From NCBI GenBank assembly GCA_964556165.1, contig CAZKVH010000013.1, positions 1 to 45,065 of the forward strand: 45,065 bases of DNA. The letters run 5' to 3'. Below, in pieces: positions 1 through 8,054 of this stretch; the stretch's first letter is position 1, and each line of letters begins with the position of its first letter. The DNA is from JAQVEM01 sp964556165 (lineage in GTDB: Bacteria > Actinomycetota > Humimicrobiia > Humimicrobiales > Humimicrobiaceae). The notes below the pieces were generated by a model. That model was not told the origin of the DNA. It did no database searches and was given only the letters and a program-made list of their open reading frames with translations. A program made the position numbers and the translations under genes.

Positions 1-26
1 GTTCTTTCAAATTTTTGTTTAGCCAT
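1..26 (-). CDS. tuf: Elongation factor Tu, N-terminal fragment (cut by window edge)
   Basis: Only nine codons are inside the window. Read on the minus strand they give MAKQKFER followed by AC, the start of Thr, which matches the nearly invariant EF-Tu start MAKEKFERTKPH. The ATG (24-26) is preceded by AAAGGA with six bases of spacing, a good ribosome binding site. A tRNA gene lies directly upstream on the same strand, as is common for tuf loci in bacteria. The product would deliver aminoacyl-tRNA to the ribosome. The identification rests on a very short but distinctive sequence plus this context. Confidence 0.8.
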
Positions 27-62
27 AATATATCCTTTCTATGGTTAAAAAGTTATAAAAGC

Positions 63-138
63 TGGTAGCGGTGATTGGATTTGAACCAATGGCCTCACGG
101 TTATGAACCGTGTGCTCTAACCGCTGAGCTACACCGCC
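63..138 (-). tRNA. tRNA-Met (CAT), elongator type
   Basis: A full cloverleaf is visible on the minus strand, with CCA encoded at 63-65. The acceptor stem GGCGGTG pairs with CACCGCT, with a G-U pair at 1-72. The anticodon stem is CACGG/CCGTG around loop TTCATAA, anticodon CAT. The T loop is TTCAAAT. It lacks the C1xA72 mismatch and the three G-C pairs of an initiator anticodon stem, so it is an elongator tRNA-Met, or an Ile(CAT) tRNA read after lysidine modification. It sits about 37 bases upstream of tuf and is probably cotranscribed with it. Confidence 0.93.
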
Positions 139-163
139 ACATAAAACTTGAACCATAAAACTA

Positions 164-191
164 ATTATAGTTATTTTTTATTATTTTTAAA
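164..191 (-). promoter_or_regulatory. Candidate promoter for tRNA-Met/tuf
   Basis: On the minus strand TTTAAA (186-191) and TATAAT (164-169) are separated by 16 bases. The predicted start would lie about 18 bases before the tRNA. The -10 is perfect and the -35 is poor. In such AT-rich DNA this is only a candidate. Confidence 0.4.
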
Positions 192-347
192 GCAGGGATA
201 AATTTTATAAAAGTTAATTTTTCGTGTCAAATTAAAATTCTATCTACAATTAATTACAGAATTAAATTACACATAAAACACCATTCTAAATTAAAAAATC
301 TATCATATAAAAAGTTTAAAAAAAAATTTATTACCTTAATTAGATAT

Positions 348-376
348 AAGACAATCTTTAATATATCCTGTATAAT
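348..376 (+). promoter_or_regulatory. Candidate promoter of the envelope operon
   Basis: AAGACA (348-353) and TATAAT (371-376) are spaced by exactly 17 bases on the plus strand. Transcription would start near 383, about 60 bases before the first ATG. The -10 is perfect and the -35 matches at four of six positions. Confidence 0.45.
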
Positions 377-441
377 AAGACAAAAAATTTGAAATATTTT
401 TTTGAAATATTTTTATTAAAAAATAAAAATACCGTACCAAT

Positions 442-675
442 ATGAGATATCTTAAAATCTTTTTAACAGCCACCGGTGCAATTTTAATATATTATTTCAT
501 TTTCCCCAATAGAATTTATGCTTACCTTGATGCAGGAAGCGGCAGTTATATTATCCAGATAATCATAGCTGTAATAGCAGGAGGAGCATTCGGTATTAAA
601 ATTTTCTGGCGCAGGATTTACCACTTTTTTAAAAATCTTAATTCCAGAGTGAATAAAAGTGATAAAGAAAACTGA
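442..675 (+). CDS. Small two-helix membrane protein
   Basis: 77 residues. There is a hydrophobic segment at about residues 5-22 and a second at about 36-55, ending in positively charged WRRIYHFFKN, followed by a polar tail. Between them is AYLDAGSGSY, a motif I associate with short membrane proteins next to sulfatase-like or methyltransferase genes in surface polysaccharide loci. It is the first gene of a three-gene operon and overlaps the next gene by 17 bases, which suggests translational coupling. No Shine-Dalgarno sequence is visible before the ATG. Biochemical function is unknown. An accessory or scaffold role in envelope glycan modification is inferred only from context. Confidence 0.7.
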   Translation: MRYLKIFLTATGAILIYYFIFPNRIYAYLDAGSGSYIIQIIIAVIAGGAFGIKIFWRRIYHFFKNLNSRVNKSDKEN

Positions 676-2047
676 ACAATATATCCCCGGTTCTTTTAGA
701 GACCCGTCTGGATTCCTCTTTTATAAAGATAATATTATTTACCGTCAGATAAATAACATTTATAAAGAGCACTATGACCATCTGATAAACTCCGGCCTGT
801 ATGAAGCTCTTATAAGCCGGGATTTACTTATTCAGCATAAAGAAGTCAGCATTGATAGTCCTGAGCCCGGTAAAGCTTATAAAATAATAAAACCCGAGCC
901 CTTACCTTTTATATCATACCCCTATGAGTGGTGTTTCAGCCAGCTAAAAGATGCTGCTCTTACTACCTTAAAAATACAAAAAATATCAATGGATTTCGGG
1001 ATGGTCATAAAGGACTGTAGTGCTTATAACATACAGTTTGCAGGAGGAAAGCCCATATTTATAGATACACTATCATTCGAAAAATATAAAGAAGGCTCGA
1101 GCTGGATTGCCTACAAACAGGCCTGCCAGCACTTTCTGGCGCCACTTTCACTTATGAGTTACAGGGATGTCAGACTTAACCAGTTATTACGAATACATCT
1201 TGATGGCATTCCGCTGGATTTAGCAAGCTCACTTCTTCCTGCCTCCACCAAATTTAATTTTTCACTTCTTTCACATATACACTTACATGCCAGAAGCCAG
1301 AAATATTTTGCCGACAAAAAGGTAAAAATTAACGCTCATAAAATAAGCCGCTTATCCTTCCTTGGTTTAATAGACAGCCTGGAATCCGCGATAAAAAAAA
1401 TAAAATGGCAGGCTGCAGGTACCGAATGGGCAGATTATTACAATGATACCAATTATTCAACAAAAGCAATAGAGAATAAAAAAGAGATTATTTACGAGAT
1501 GTTAAAAAAAACAAAAACCAGGTTGCTCTGGGATCTGGGAGCAAATGACGGTTTATTTAGCCGGATAGCATCTGATAAGAAAATACTTACCATATCTTTT
1601 GACGCTGATTATGCTGCAGTAGAAAAAAATTATCTAAGAAGTATCAAAAATAATGAGACATTTATTCTTCCGTTAATCCTTGACCTGAGCAACCCCAGCC
1701 CGTCAATTGGATGGGAAAACAGAGAAAGAATGTCACTTATCGGGCGCGGGCCCGCAGATACAGTTTTAGCACTTGCTTTAATACACCACCTCGCTATTTC
1801 CAATAACCTGCCCTTTTACAAAATAGCAAACTTCTTAAACCAGATTTGCAGATGGCTTATTATAGAGTTTATACCCAAAAATGACTCACAGATACAGAGG
1901 TTGCTATACACAAGAGAAGATATATTCACTGATTATAATAGAGAAAATTTTGAGAATGTGTTTGGTAGCTACTTCGATATAAAAATGACTGAAAAAATCA
2001 AAGAATCAGAAAGAATATTGTATCTTATGAAAAAAAAGGGGGACTGA
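659..2047 (+). CDS. Class I SAM-dependent methyltransferase with kinase-like N-terminal half
   Basis: 462 residues, GTG start inside the end of the previous gene. The C-terminal half contains a SAM-binding motif I, LLWDLGANDGLFSRIA, at about residues 289-304, then an acidic strand end (SFDAD) and an LALALIHHLA segment typical of Rossmann methyltransferases. The N-terminal half has KDCSAYNIQF...GGKPIFIDTLSF at about 118-140, which resembles the catalytic and metal-binding segments of small-molecule kinase folds. Such proteins are usually annotated as class I methyltransferases and occur in polysaccharide clusters. It is followed one base later by a membrane sulfatase-like gene. The substrate is probably a surface glycan or lipid-linked sugar, but this is inference from context. 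Confidence 0.75.
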   Translation: MIKKTEQYIPGSFRDPSGFLFYKDNIIYRQINNIYKEHYDHLINSGLYEALISRDLLIQHKEVSIDSPEPGKAYKIIKPEPLPFISYPYEWCFSQLKDAALTTLKIQKISMDFGMVIKDCSAYNIQFAGGKPIFIDTLSFEKYKEGSSWIAYKQACQHFLAPLSLMSYRDVRLNQLLRIHLDGIPLDLASSLLPASTKFNFSLLSHIHLHARSQKYFADKKVKINAHKISRLSFLGLIDSLESAIKKIKWQAAGTEWADYYNDTNYSTKAIENKKEIIYEMLKKTKTRLLWDLGANDGLFSRIASDKKILTISFDADYAAVEKNYLRSIKNNETFILPLILDLSNPSPSIGWENRERMSLIGRGPADTVLALALIHHLAISNNLPFYKIANFLNQICRWLIIEFIPKNDSQIQRLLYTREDIFTDYNRENFENVFGSYFDIKMTEKIKESERILYLMKKKGD

Positions 2048-2048
2048 A

Positions 2049-3575
2049 TTGAAAAAAAACATAGTCTTCCACCCATTTCTATACGGACTGTTCCCGGTAT
2101 TATTTCTCTACTCATACAATATTGGTCAGTTAAAATTTAGCGAAATTCTCTTGCCTTCTATTATTATACTGGCATCCACAGCAGTAATTATGACTGTTTT
2201 ATGGCTTATTTTAAAAAGAAAAACATATAAAGCAGGATTTATAACCTCTATTGGTCTGGTGCTATTCTTTTCTTACGGTCATATCTACTCCCTGGTAAAA
2301 GAATTGAAAATAGGTAACTTTATAATAGGAAGACACAGGTATTTAATGATTATATGGTTATTGTTGTTTACCCTCGGTGCCTATTTTATTATAAAAACCA
2401 AAAAAAATTTATATAATCTAACAAAACTGCTAAATATAATTTCTGTAATACTTATTCTTATTCCCCTGTTTACTATAGGAATCTCCTGGATAAAAAAACC
2501 CGTTACAGATAATAATGATGCAGCTATATCCATTGGGTCAGCGGATTACAATACCATAGAAAGCCCGGATGAACTCCCCGATATTTATTACATAATTCTG
2601 GATGGCTATGCCAGTTCAAATACATTAAGAGAAATATACAACTATGATAACAGCGATTTTGACAACTATCTTATAGATAAGGGTTTCTATCTCGCCTCCA
2701 GAAGTACAAGTAACTATCCCAACTCCTTTCTGTCTATGGCATCCTCGTTAAATATGGAATACATAAACTATTTAAGTGAAACCTTGGGAGTGGAATCTAA
2801 CGATAGGTCCATTCCCTATAAAATGATTGAAAATAACAGGGTATTAAATTACTTAAAAGAAAGAGGTTACAAAGTCATCCATTTCAGCTCTGGCTGGGGT
2901 CCAACAAACTACAATCAATACGCAGATTTAAACATAGCTATAAGCCATACCAGATGGAATGAATTTAACACACTTCTCATTCAGACTACTGTTCTGGATG
3001 CTTTTGAGAAAAAATTTTTCCAGGATGTAGGGAGAAGAAGAGTTCTTAATACCTTTAGCGGCCTGGCAGAGGTTAATAAGATTGAAAGGAGAAAATTCAT
3101 ATTTTCACACATAGTATGTCCCCATCCACCATATATATTTGATAGAGAAGGCAATTCAGTTCCGGAAGCGGAATTTGATATGGATAACTGGGGTGAAGAG
3201 CAAAAAGAATATTATCTTGACCAGTTAATTTATACCAATAAAGAAGTTAAAAAAATGATTGATGAAATACTTGACGAATCTGAAAATCCCCCTGTTATTA
3301 TACTGCAGGCAGACCACGGACCACGAAATACCTTTATAGATGGGAAATTCCCGACCGAAGATATGTTCAAAGAAGGAATGAGAATACTTAATGCCATATA
3401 TATACCGGGACAGAAATATGACCTTCTGTATGATTCAATTACTCCCGTTAATACATTTAGAGTAGTATTTAACACTCTTTTTGGGGAAAATTATGATTTA
3501 CTTGAAGATACAAATTATAATTCTTTTGAATTTGCGCCCTATAAATTTACTGACATAACCGATATCGTGAATTAA
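2049..3575 (+). CDS. Membrane-anchored sulfatase/alkaline phosphatase-superfamily enzyme
   Basis: 508 residues, TTG start preceded by GGGGGA at good spacing. About five transmembrane helices fill residues 5-150, with an extracytoplasmic catalytic domain after them. That domain begins with LPDIYYIILDGYAS, where the Asp is a typical metal ligand. It has a Ser/Thr-rich nucleophile region (STSNYPNSFLSMASSLNM) and ends with QADHGPR, the metal-binding DHG motif of alkaline phosphatase-like enzymes. The FSHIVCPHPPY segment is also typical of LTA-synthase or phosphoethanolamine-transferase-like relatives. It likely transfers or removes a phosphate- or sulfate-linked group on a surface polymer; the exact reaction cannot be told. 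Its last four bases overlap the convergent HD-GYP gene. Confidence 0.8.
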   Translation: MKKNIVFHPFLYGLFPVLFLYSYNIGQLKFSEILLPSIIILASTAVIMTVLWLILKRKTYKAGFITSIGLVLFFSYGHIYSLVKELKIGNFIIGRHRYLMIIWLLLFTLGAYFIIKTKKNLYNLTKLLNIISVILILIPLFTIGISWIKKPVTDNNDAAISIGSADYNTIESPDELPDIYYIILDGYASSNTLREIYNYDNSDFDNYLIDKGFYLASRSTSNYPNSFLSMASSLNMEYINYLSETLGVESNDRSIPYKMIENNRVLNYLKERGYKVIHFSSGWGPTNYNQYADLNIAISHTRWNEFNTLLIQTTVLDAFEKKFFQDVGRRRVLNTFSGLAEVNKIERRKFIFSHIVCPHPPYIFDREGNSVPEAEFDMDNWGEEQKEYYLDQLIYTNKEVKKMIDEILDESENPPVIILQADHGPRNTFIDGKFPTEDMFKEGMRILNAIYIPGQKYDLLYDSITPVNTFRVVFNTLFGENYDLLEDTNYNSFEFAPYKFTDITDIVN

Positions 3576-5005
3576 AAATGAGGTCTGAAATCATTTTTAA
3601 ACTTAAACTTCTTATCATTTATAACTCTTTTGCAGGCTTTGGCGACATCTACATCATATAACTTGCCCTTACCTTTATTAATCTCCTCAAGAGCAGTATT
3701 CATCCCCAGAGCAGGCCTGTAGGGTCTGTGCGAGGCCATTGCTTCTACTACATCAGCAACACCAATTATTCTTGCTTCCAGCATTATCTCGTCACCCTTC
3801 AATCCTTTTGGATAACCTGAACCATTCATTCTCTCATGGTGCTGCAGGATAATGTCCGCTATGGGCCAGGGGAATTCCACCCTTCTCATAATATCATAAC
3901 CCAGTTGTGAATGAGTCTTTATCATGTCATATTCTATTTCAGACAACCTACCGGGCCTGGTTAATATTGACTCGGGCAGGTTCATTTTACCTATATCATG
4001 AATTAGAGATGCAACTCTTATGGATTCTATCCTGTTATCATCCAGACCCATCTCCTCCGCGATAGCAACTGCGAGCTGTGCAACCCTCTTCTGATGACCT
4101 GAAGTATACGGGTCTCTTACTTCTATTATAGATGCGAGGGTATTAATAATGTCACTTAAAGTTTTCTGCAGTTTCCTGTAACTTTCCTTAAGTTTCTCTT
4201 CGGTTAGTTTACGCCGGGTAATATCCCTTACTATTCCTTCATAATATACGGGTTTCTCATTTTTATAGACAACACGTGAATTAATTTCCACTGTTATTAT
4301 TGAGCCATCTTTTTTCTTGAATTCCGCTTCGAATATTCTTCCTCTTTCTTCCGTTGAAGGCCTGTCGCTTTTTCGGACATATAATTGTGTGGGAATATCT
4401 ATCTTTAGAAGTTCCTCTCTACTGCTGTAACCAAGCATTTTTACCAGAGCCGGATTTGCATCAATATACTTTCCATCAAGAGTTGTCTGGTAGATACCAT
4501 CTAGTGAATATTCAAAAAGAGAACGGTAACGATCCTCGCTTTCTTTTAGCTTTTCCTCTGCTACTTTTATATTGGTAACATCTACAAGAATCTCTCTTAC
4601 ACCCATGATGTCGCCATCTTTATCCATTATATAATCAGGATAAGTTATAACAGGGAATTCAGTACCATCTTTCCTCTTTAAATAATAAACAGACCTTGTT
4701 AACTTTTTACCATTCAGGAGCCCATCAAAATTATCTTTAACCTTATTCCTATCATCAAGAGACACTAGCTCCTTTATGTTAAACCCTTTTTTAATATCAT
4801 CTTTTGTGTATCCTGTTTTTTTAAGCACATTCTTATTGGCATAAATAATAACACCCACCCTGTTCACTTCCACAAACATCTCATTTAATCTTTCAGCAAG
4901 CTCTCTACGCTTTTTATATCCATTACCATCAAGGAAATAATCTTCAGCCTTTAAACTCTTAGAATTTTCAAGATTAATCTCTGCACTTCTTCTAAAATTA
5001 TTCAT
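3572..5005 (-). CDS. PAS-PAS-HD-GYP cyclic-di-GMP phosphodiesterase
   Basis: 477 residues, no membrane helix, so probably a soluble sensor. Two PAS domains cover about residues 40-150 and 160-265, each ending in a PAC-type segment (GVREILVDVTNIK, YEGIVRDITRRK). A short helical linker leads into an HD-GYP domain at about 285-450. All diagnostic motifs are present: HDIGK at 336-340, the later histidines THSQLGY, and HHERMNGSGYP at 389-399. The family hydrolyses c-di-GMP to pGpG or GMP. The canonical DG.GYP is NGSGYP here, a mild change. The signal sensed by the PAS domains is unknown. It has its own promoter candidate and a modest AAGGG ribosome binding site. Confidence 0.92.
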   Translation of the reverse strand: MNNFRRSAEINLENSKSLKAEDYFLDGNGYKKRRELAERLNEMFVEVNRVGVIIYANKNVLKKTGYTKDDIKKGFNIKELVSLDDRNKVKDNFDGLLNGKKLTRSVYYLKRKDGTEFPVITYPDYIMDKDGDIMGVREILVDVTNIKVAEEKLKESEDRYRSLFEYSLDGIYQTTLDGKYIDANPALVKMLGYSSREELLKIDIPTQLYVRKSDRPSTEERGRIFEAEFKKKDGSIITVEINSRVVYKNEKPVYYEGIVRDITRRKLTEEKLKESYRKLQKTLSDIINTLASIIEVRDPYTSGHQKRVAQLAVAIAEEMGLDDNRIESIRVASLIHDIGKMNLPESILTRPGRLSEIEYDMIKTHSQLGYDIMRRVEFPWPIADIILQHHERMNGSGYPKGLKGDEIMLEARIIGVADVVEAMASHRPYRPALGMNTALEEINKGKGKLYDVDVAKACKRVINDKKFKFKNDFRPHF

Positions 5006-5048
5006 TTTAAAAACCCTTCAAACCTTAATTACATAAATACAATTAATT

Positions 5049-5077
5049 ATTATACAAATATATATTAATAAAGTAAA
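5049..5077 (-). promoter_or_regulatory. Candidate promoter of the HD-GYP gene
   Basis: On the minus strand TTTACT (5072-5077) and TATAAT (5049-5054) are 17 bases apart. This puts the start of transcription about 40 bases before the ATG of the HD-GYP gene. Confidence 0.5.
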
Positions 5078-5098
5078 ACATAATTTATATATTATACC

Positions 5099-5143
5099 AT
5101 TATTATTATTAAGATACACATATATATATGTATTAATAATAAT
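5099..5143. repeat. AT-only inverted repeat
   Basis: ATTATTATTA on the left is matched by TAATAATAAT on the right, and inside lies a near-perfect palindrome around ACATATATATATGT. The arms could form a long cruciform or hairpin. There is no G/C-rich stem and no adjoining T run, so it is not a normal terminator. It may be an architectural or protein-binding site, or simply low-complexity sequence. Confidence 0.4.
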
Positions 5144-5332
5144 TTGATTATAATTATTTCTACTCCCCGCAGAATTTAAAAATCTCAATTGATTTATTTA
5201 CTAAATACTCCGCCCTTTTAAGAAATATCTTTTATTATTATCATACTTATAAATTATGGATTGACTTACGAACTGAACTTTTTCACGGCTTAACGAAGTT
5301 AAAAAAATATACAATGTATGCTTTTTTTAAGA

Positions 5333-5408
5333 TGGAGCCCGCGATCGGACTTGAACCGATGACCTTTTCCTTACCGAGGAAATGCTCTACCATCTGAGCT
5401 ACACGGGC
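5333..5408 (-). tRNA. tRNA-Thr (GGT)
   Basis: Full cloverleaf on the minus strand with encoded CCA (5333-5335). Acceptor GCCCGTG pairs with CGCGGGC; the anticodon arm is TTTCC-TCGGTAA-GGAAA with anticodon GGT; the T loop is TTCAAGT. It is last in a Thr-Tyr-Thr cluster. This corresponds to the position of thrT in the thrU-tyrU-glyT-thrT-tufB order of E. coli, with the Gly tRNA missing here. Confidence 0.95.
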
Positions 5409-5513
5409 AAAAGTGGTTATCTCTGTACTGATTAAAATAATTTATACCTTATTTGATTTCCCCTATACACTTAAAACCAACTGCATGCTTTATGTCTGGA
5501 ACCTGCATATATA

Positions 5514-5599
5514 TGGTGGAGGGGAGAGGATTTGAACCTCTGTAGGCATACACCGGCAGATTTACAGTCTGCTCCCTTTAACCACTCGGGCACCCCTCC
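5514..5599 (-). tRNA. tRNA-Tyr (GTA)
   Basis: Class II tRNA of 86 bases with encoded CCA. Acceptor GGAGGGG pairs with CCCCTCC; the anticodon stem-loop reads GCAGA-CTGTAAA-TCTGC with anticodon GTA; a long variable arm follows. It is separated from tRNA-Thr(TGT) by four bases and certainly shares its transcript. Confidence 0.95.
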
Positions 5600-5603
5600 A
5601 TCC

Positions 5604-5679
5604 TGGAGCCGGCGATCCGACTTGAACGGACAACCTGCTGATTACAAATCAGCTGCTCTGCCAGTTGAGCTACACCGGC
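5604..5679 (-). tRNA. tRNA-Thr (TGT)
   Basis: Cloverleaf of 76 bases with encoded CCA at 5604-5606. Acceptor GCCGGTG pairs with CGCCGGC; the anticodon stem CTGAT/ATCAG holds loop TTTGTAA with anticodon TGT. It is the first gene of the cluster, about ten bases after the predicted transcription start. Confidence 0.95.
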
Positions 5680-5696
5680 ATTTCTACCGCCTAATA

Positions 5697-5725
5697 ATTA
5701 TCATTATACACCCTGATAATGTCAA
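5697..5725 (-). promoter_or_regulatory. Promoter of the tRNA Thr-Tyr-Thr cluster
   Basis: On the minus strand a perfect TTGACA (5720-5725) and GATAAT (5697-5702) are separated by 17 bases. A second TATAAT overlaps at shorter spacing. The -10 lies 17 bases before the first tRNA. This is the best sigma-70-type promoter in the window. Confidence 0.75.
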
Positions 5726-5764
5726 GCTGTAAGAATCTTAAGCTCAAAAGGCAGGAAATTTAAT

Positions 5765-6715
5765 CTACTTATCAGGAGCCCCTAGCTTTTTTATAGCTAT
5801 TTGTATAGCTCCTTCTACAGGTTCGGCGAGCAATGGCATAAAATTAATTTTTTTATATTTCTCTCTCAGCTTATCTATCAAAATACTCTTAAAATATTTC
5901 TCACATTTAAACAAACCGCCCACAAGGACAAGGTCAAAGTTCTTATCATCAAGTTCAAGTTTTTTTGCAACAGCAATCACTGAGATAGTAGCTTCTTCTG
6001 CTTCCTCAGACATTATATTTCTGCTTATTTTATCGCCCATCCCTGCAGTTTCACACACAGTTATCGCCAGTTTACTAATTCTACCTTTTGAAAATTTCTC
6101 TCCGTATACCCATTTTGTTAAATCCGGTGCGCTATCCAGATTTAATTCTTTTAATAAGGAATTCGTGAGAAGAGTATCCTCACCTCTGCCATCATAAGCC
6201 CTGATAACTGCTCTCAGCGCTTTAAGACCTACCATATAGCCGCTGCCTTCATCTGCAAGAATATAATCCCAGCCACTTGCCCGGGCCTCTTTCCCGTATT
6301 CATTGACCCCAAAGCAATTAGAGCCTGTCCCGGCAATTAATATTATTTTATTACTATTGTGACTCCCCGCTTCAATACCGATTCTGGTATCATTACAGAT
6401 AATGGTTTTTCCGGGATTCAGGTAACCGGTAAGTTTATCATTGAATACAATTTCCTTATAGATTCTTGAATCCTCTGCGGTATCATTGCCTGCAAATCCG
6501 AAACATGAGCTTATAAAATATATATCTCCTTTACCATCCAGATTATCTATTGCTTTAAAAACGCCATTATTTAAATTTTCAATTGACCTTTCTTTATCAA
6601 CACTTTTATAGTTGCTTGCACCGCAAAAAACCCTTGAAATATGTCTACCATTAATATCTGCAATTAAAATGGTAGTTTTTGAACCTCCTCCATCAACCCC
6701 GAGAACATACTCCAT
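5765..6715 (-). CDS. BadF/BcrA-type ATPase, N-acetylglucosamine kinase-like
   Basis: 316 residues, complete, with GGGAG before the ATG. The N-terminus YVLGVDGGGSKTTILIADING is the phosphate-1 loop of the ASKHA kinase fold, and LIAGTGSNCFG at about residues 127-137 is the phosphate-2 loop. DEGSGYMVGLKALR and VLVGGLFKCE are typical of N-acetylglucosamine kinases of this family. The likely reaction is ATP-dependent 6-phosphorylation of GlcNAc or a related amino sugar in cytosolic recycling of cell-wall or chitin sugars. Other family members act on glucosamine or activate dehydratases. The latter carry FeS cysteines that are not seen here. No partner gene is adjacent. Confidence 0.82.
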   Translation of the reverse strand: MEYVLGVDGGGSKTTILIADINGRHISRVFCGASNYKSVDKERSIENLNNGVFKAIDNLDGKGDIYFISSCFGFAGNDTAEDSRIYKEIVFNDKLTGYLNPGKTIICNDTRIGIEAGSHNSNKIILIAGTGSNCFGVNEYGKEARASGWDYILADEGSGYMVGLKALRAVIRAYDGRGEDTLLTNSLLKELNLDSAPDLTKWVYGEKFSKGRISKLAITVCETAGMGDKISRNIMSEEAEEATISVIAVAKKLELDDKNFDLVLVGGLFKCEKYFKSILIDKLREKYKKINFMPLLAEPVEGAIQIAIKKLGAPDK

Positions 6716-7001
6716 TTAACACTCCCGATAATTTAAATTTTCACCTATATATAAATAACTTTAATAAAAATCAACTATTGATTTTTGGTTTATAATATTA
6801 TAATTGATTTCACACAAAACAAGTCAAGAATATACCACCGTTTTTTATCATAAGCAAGGGCTTAACCTACCAATCATTGCAATCCATCTATATCAAAGTT
6901 CCAGGTTACTAAGGGAAAATTCCATCTACTATTTATTATTGAAAGAGATAGAAAATAGGAAACACTTTTTTCTGGAGACCCTGAAATATTTATACTCTTA
7001 T

Positions 7002-7754
7002 TTATTCTGCCAGCCAGTTAATTGCATTATACCAGAACTTTCCGTAATCCCTCCACTTAATAAAATCAACTCCCCAGTGCGGTGCGAGATCGGAAGCAAA
7101 AGCCATGGATTTTCCTTTCCCGGCTCTGCCTATTGTTATAAATGCATCTTTCTCTTCCCCGATAGTCGCCAACACTTCTGAATCCTTCCTGGGGAAAACC
7201 CTCTGATAACCGAGGAATTTCGGCCAATCTCTTGAAATATCCTTTAATATACTATGCTCTCCTTTTATAATCTCTGGCTGTACAGCATCCGTACGCTCAA
7301 TTCTGTCATCCGTTTCCATAATATTTACCGGCAGTATTTCCTCAATTTCGCTTCCGTGGTAATTCCCCTTCCCCTGGAATCCCTGAAAATCTACCCATCC
7401 GCCTGCCATTATAAGTGAACCGCCTTCTCTAACATAATCTGCAACTAACTTAACCTTATTTATTCCCATGGGAACTTTAAACATGTCCGGATACATGGTC
7501 AGGTTATTTCTTCCGCAGTCACTTATTATTACTACATCAAACTTAGAAATTTGTTCCATTGTCTGGGGGAATGCGCTCATAACAAGGTGATTCGGGATAT
7601 GGCTGATAATAATATCACTGAAAGGTTTCAGCCCCTCTTTAAAAAATACTGAATAGTCTTCATATCCACCCAATGGGATTACGTCAAAACCCTTTGTGTG
7701 AAATTTGGTTATAATCCATGTTTCACCAACAAACAATATGTTTTTATCTACCAC
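7002..7754 (-). CDS. Class I glutamine amidotransferase-like protein (PF07090-type)
   Basis: 250 residues, GTG start with a perfect AAAGGAGG six bases upstream. The sequence follows the family of cytoplasmic glutamine amidotransferase-like proteins. It opens with a Rossmann-type ILFVGETWIITKFHTKGFD, followed by FDVVIISDCGRNNLTMYPDM with a Cys at the nucleophile-elbow position, and YVREGGSLIMAGGWVDFQGF typical of ThuA/GATase-like folds. A C-terminal GKGKSMAFASDLAPHWG includes a conserved His. The natural reaction of this family is not known to me. It is transcribed towards the kinase gene but is separated from it by nearly 290 bases, so it is probably a separate unit. Confidence 0.72.
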   Translation of the reverse strand: MVDKNILFVGETWIITKFHTKGFDVIPLGGYEDYSVFFKEGLKPFSDIIISHIPNHLVMSAFPQTMEQISKFDVVIISDCGRNNLTMYPDMFKVPMGINKVKLVADYVREGGSLIMAGGWVDFQGFQGKGNYHGSEIEEILPVNIMETDDRIERTDAVQPEIIKGEHSILKDISRDWPKFLGYQRVFPRKDSEVLATIGEEKDAFITIGRAGKGKSMAFASDLAPHWGVDFIKWRDYGKFWYNAINWLAE

Positions 7755-8054
7755 TTAAATCCTCCTTTATAAATTAAGTGATATATTTTTTAGCAAATTA
7801 AATTACTTATAAAATTATTAATAATACATACCGGTTATTAATAATAATACATTAACCTCATAAATTAATACAGCCAATAATTTCAATATTTAAGCTATTT
7901 TCTATTACATATCCAATGAAAAAAAATTTATCATAAAACCCATGCGAATAATTCTAAATTATTTAGCTTATGCAAATTTTCCTGCTTAATAATAATATGC
8001 TTTTTAAAAAACTGTAAATTTAATATAATTATTTATTAATAATCATTTAATAAA
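7755..8054. other. AT-rich divergent intergenic region with TTATTAATAATA repeats
   Basis: 300 bases between divergent genes. The motif TTATTAATAATA occurs twice about 20 bases apart (near 7816-7827 and 7835-7846), each copy being partly palindromic and followed by ATACAT. No ORF is seen. It presumably contains both divergent promoters; no unambiguous -35/-10 pair can be chosen. Confidence 0.45.

Larger units (their letters stand above)
139..441. other. AT-rich divergent intergenic region
   Basis: About 300 bases without a gene, between the leftward tRNA-Met/tuf unit and the rightward envelope operon. It is very rich in A and T, with no ORF, no convincing hairpin and no repeat array. It probably holds the two divergent promoters listed separately. 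Confidence 0.6.
5006..5332. other. AT-rich spacer between HD-GYP gene and tRNA cluster
   Basis: About 330 bases without an ORF. It contains the HD-GYP promoter candidate, a long AT-only inverted repeat (5099-5143), and on its right side the region where the leftward tRNA transcript must end. A T run (T7 on the minus strand, near 5306-5312) follows a weak 4-bp hairpin, which is not enough to call a terminator with confidence. Confidence 0.5.

Noticed and set aside
63..138. tRNA(CAT) as initiator tRNA-fMet
   Set aside because: The acceptor has a G-U pair at 1-72, not a C-A mismatch, and the anticodon stem lacks the three consecutive G-C pairs.
5300..5332. Terminator after tRNA-Thr(GGT)
   Set aside because: Only a 4-bp ATAC/GTAT hairpin precedes the T run, which is too weak to call.
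5532..5732. 66-residue plus-strand open frame
   Set aside because: It lies antisense across tRNA-Tyr and tRNA-Thr genes.
6804..7181. 125-residue plus-strand open frame
   Set aside because: It runs antisense into the well-supported amidotransferase-like gene, has no ribosome binding site and has no recognisable domain.
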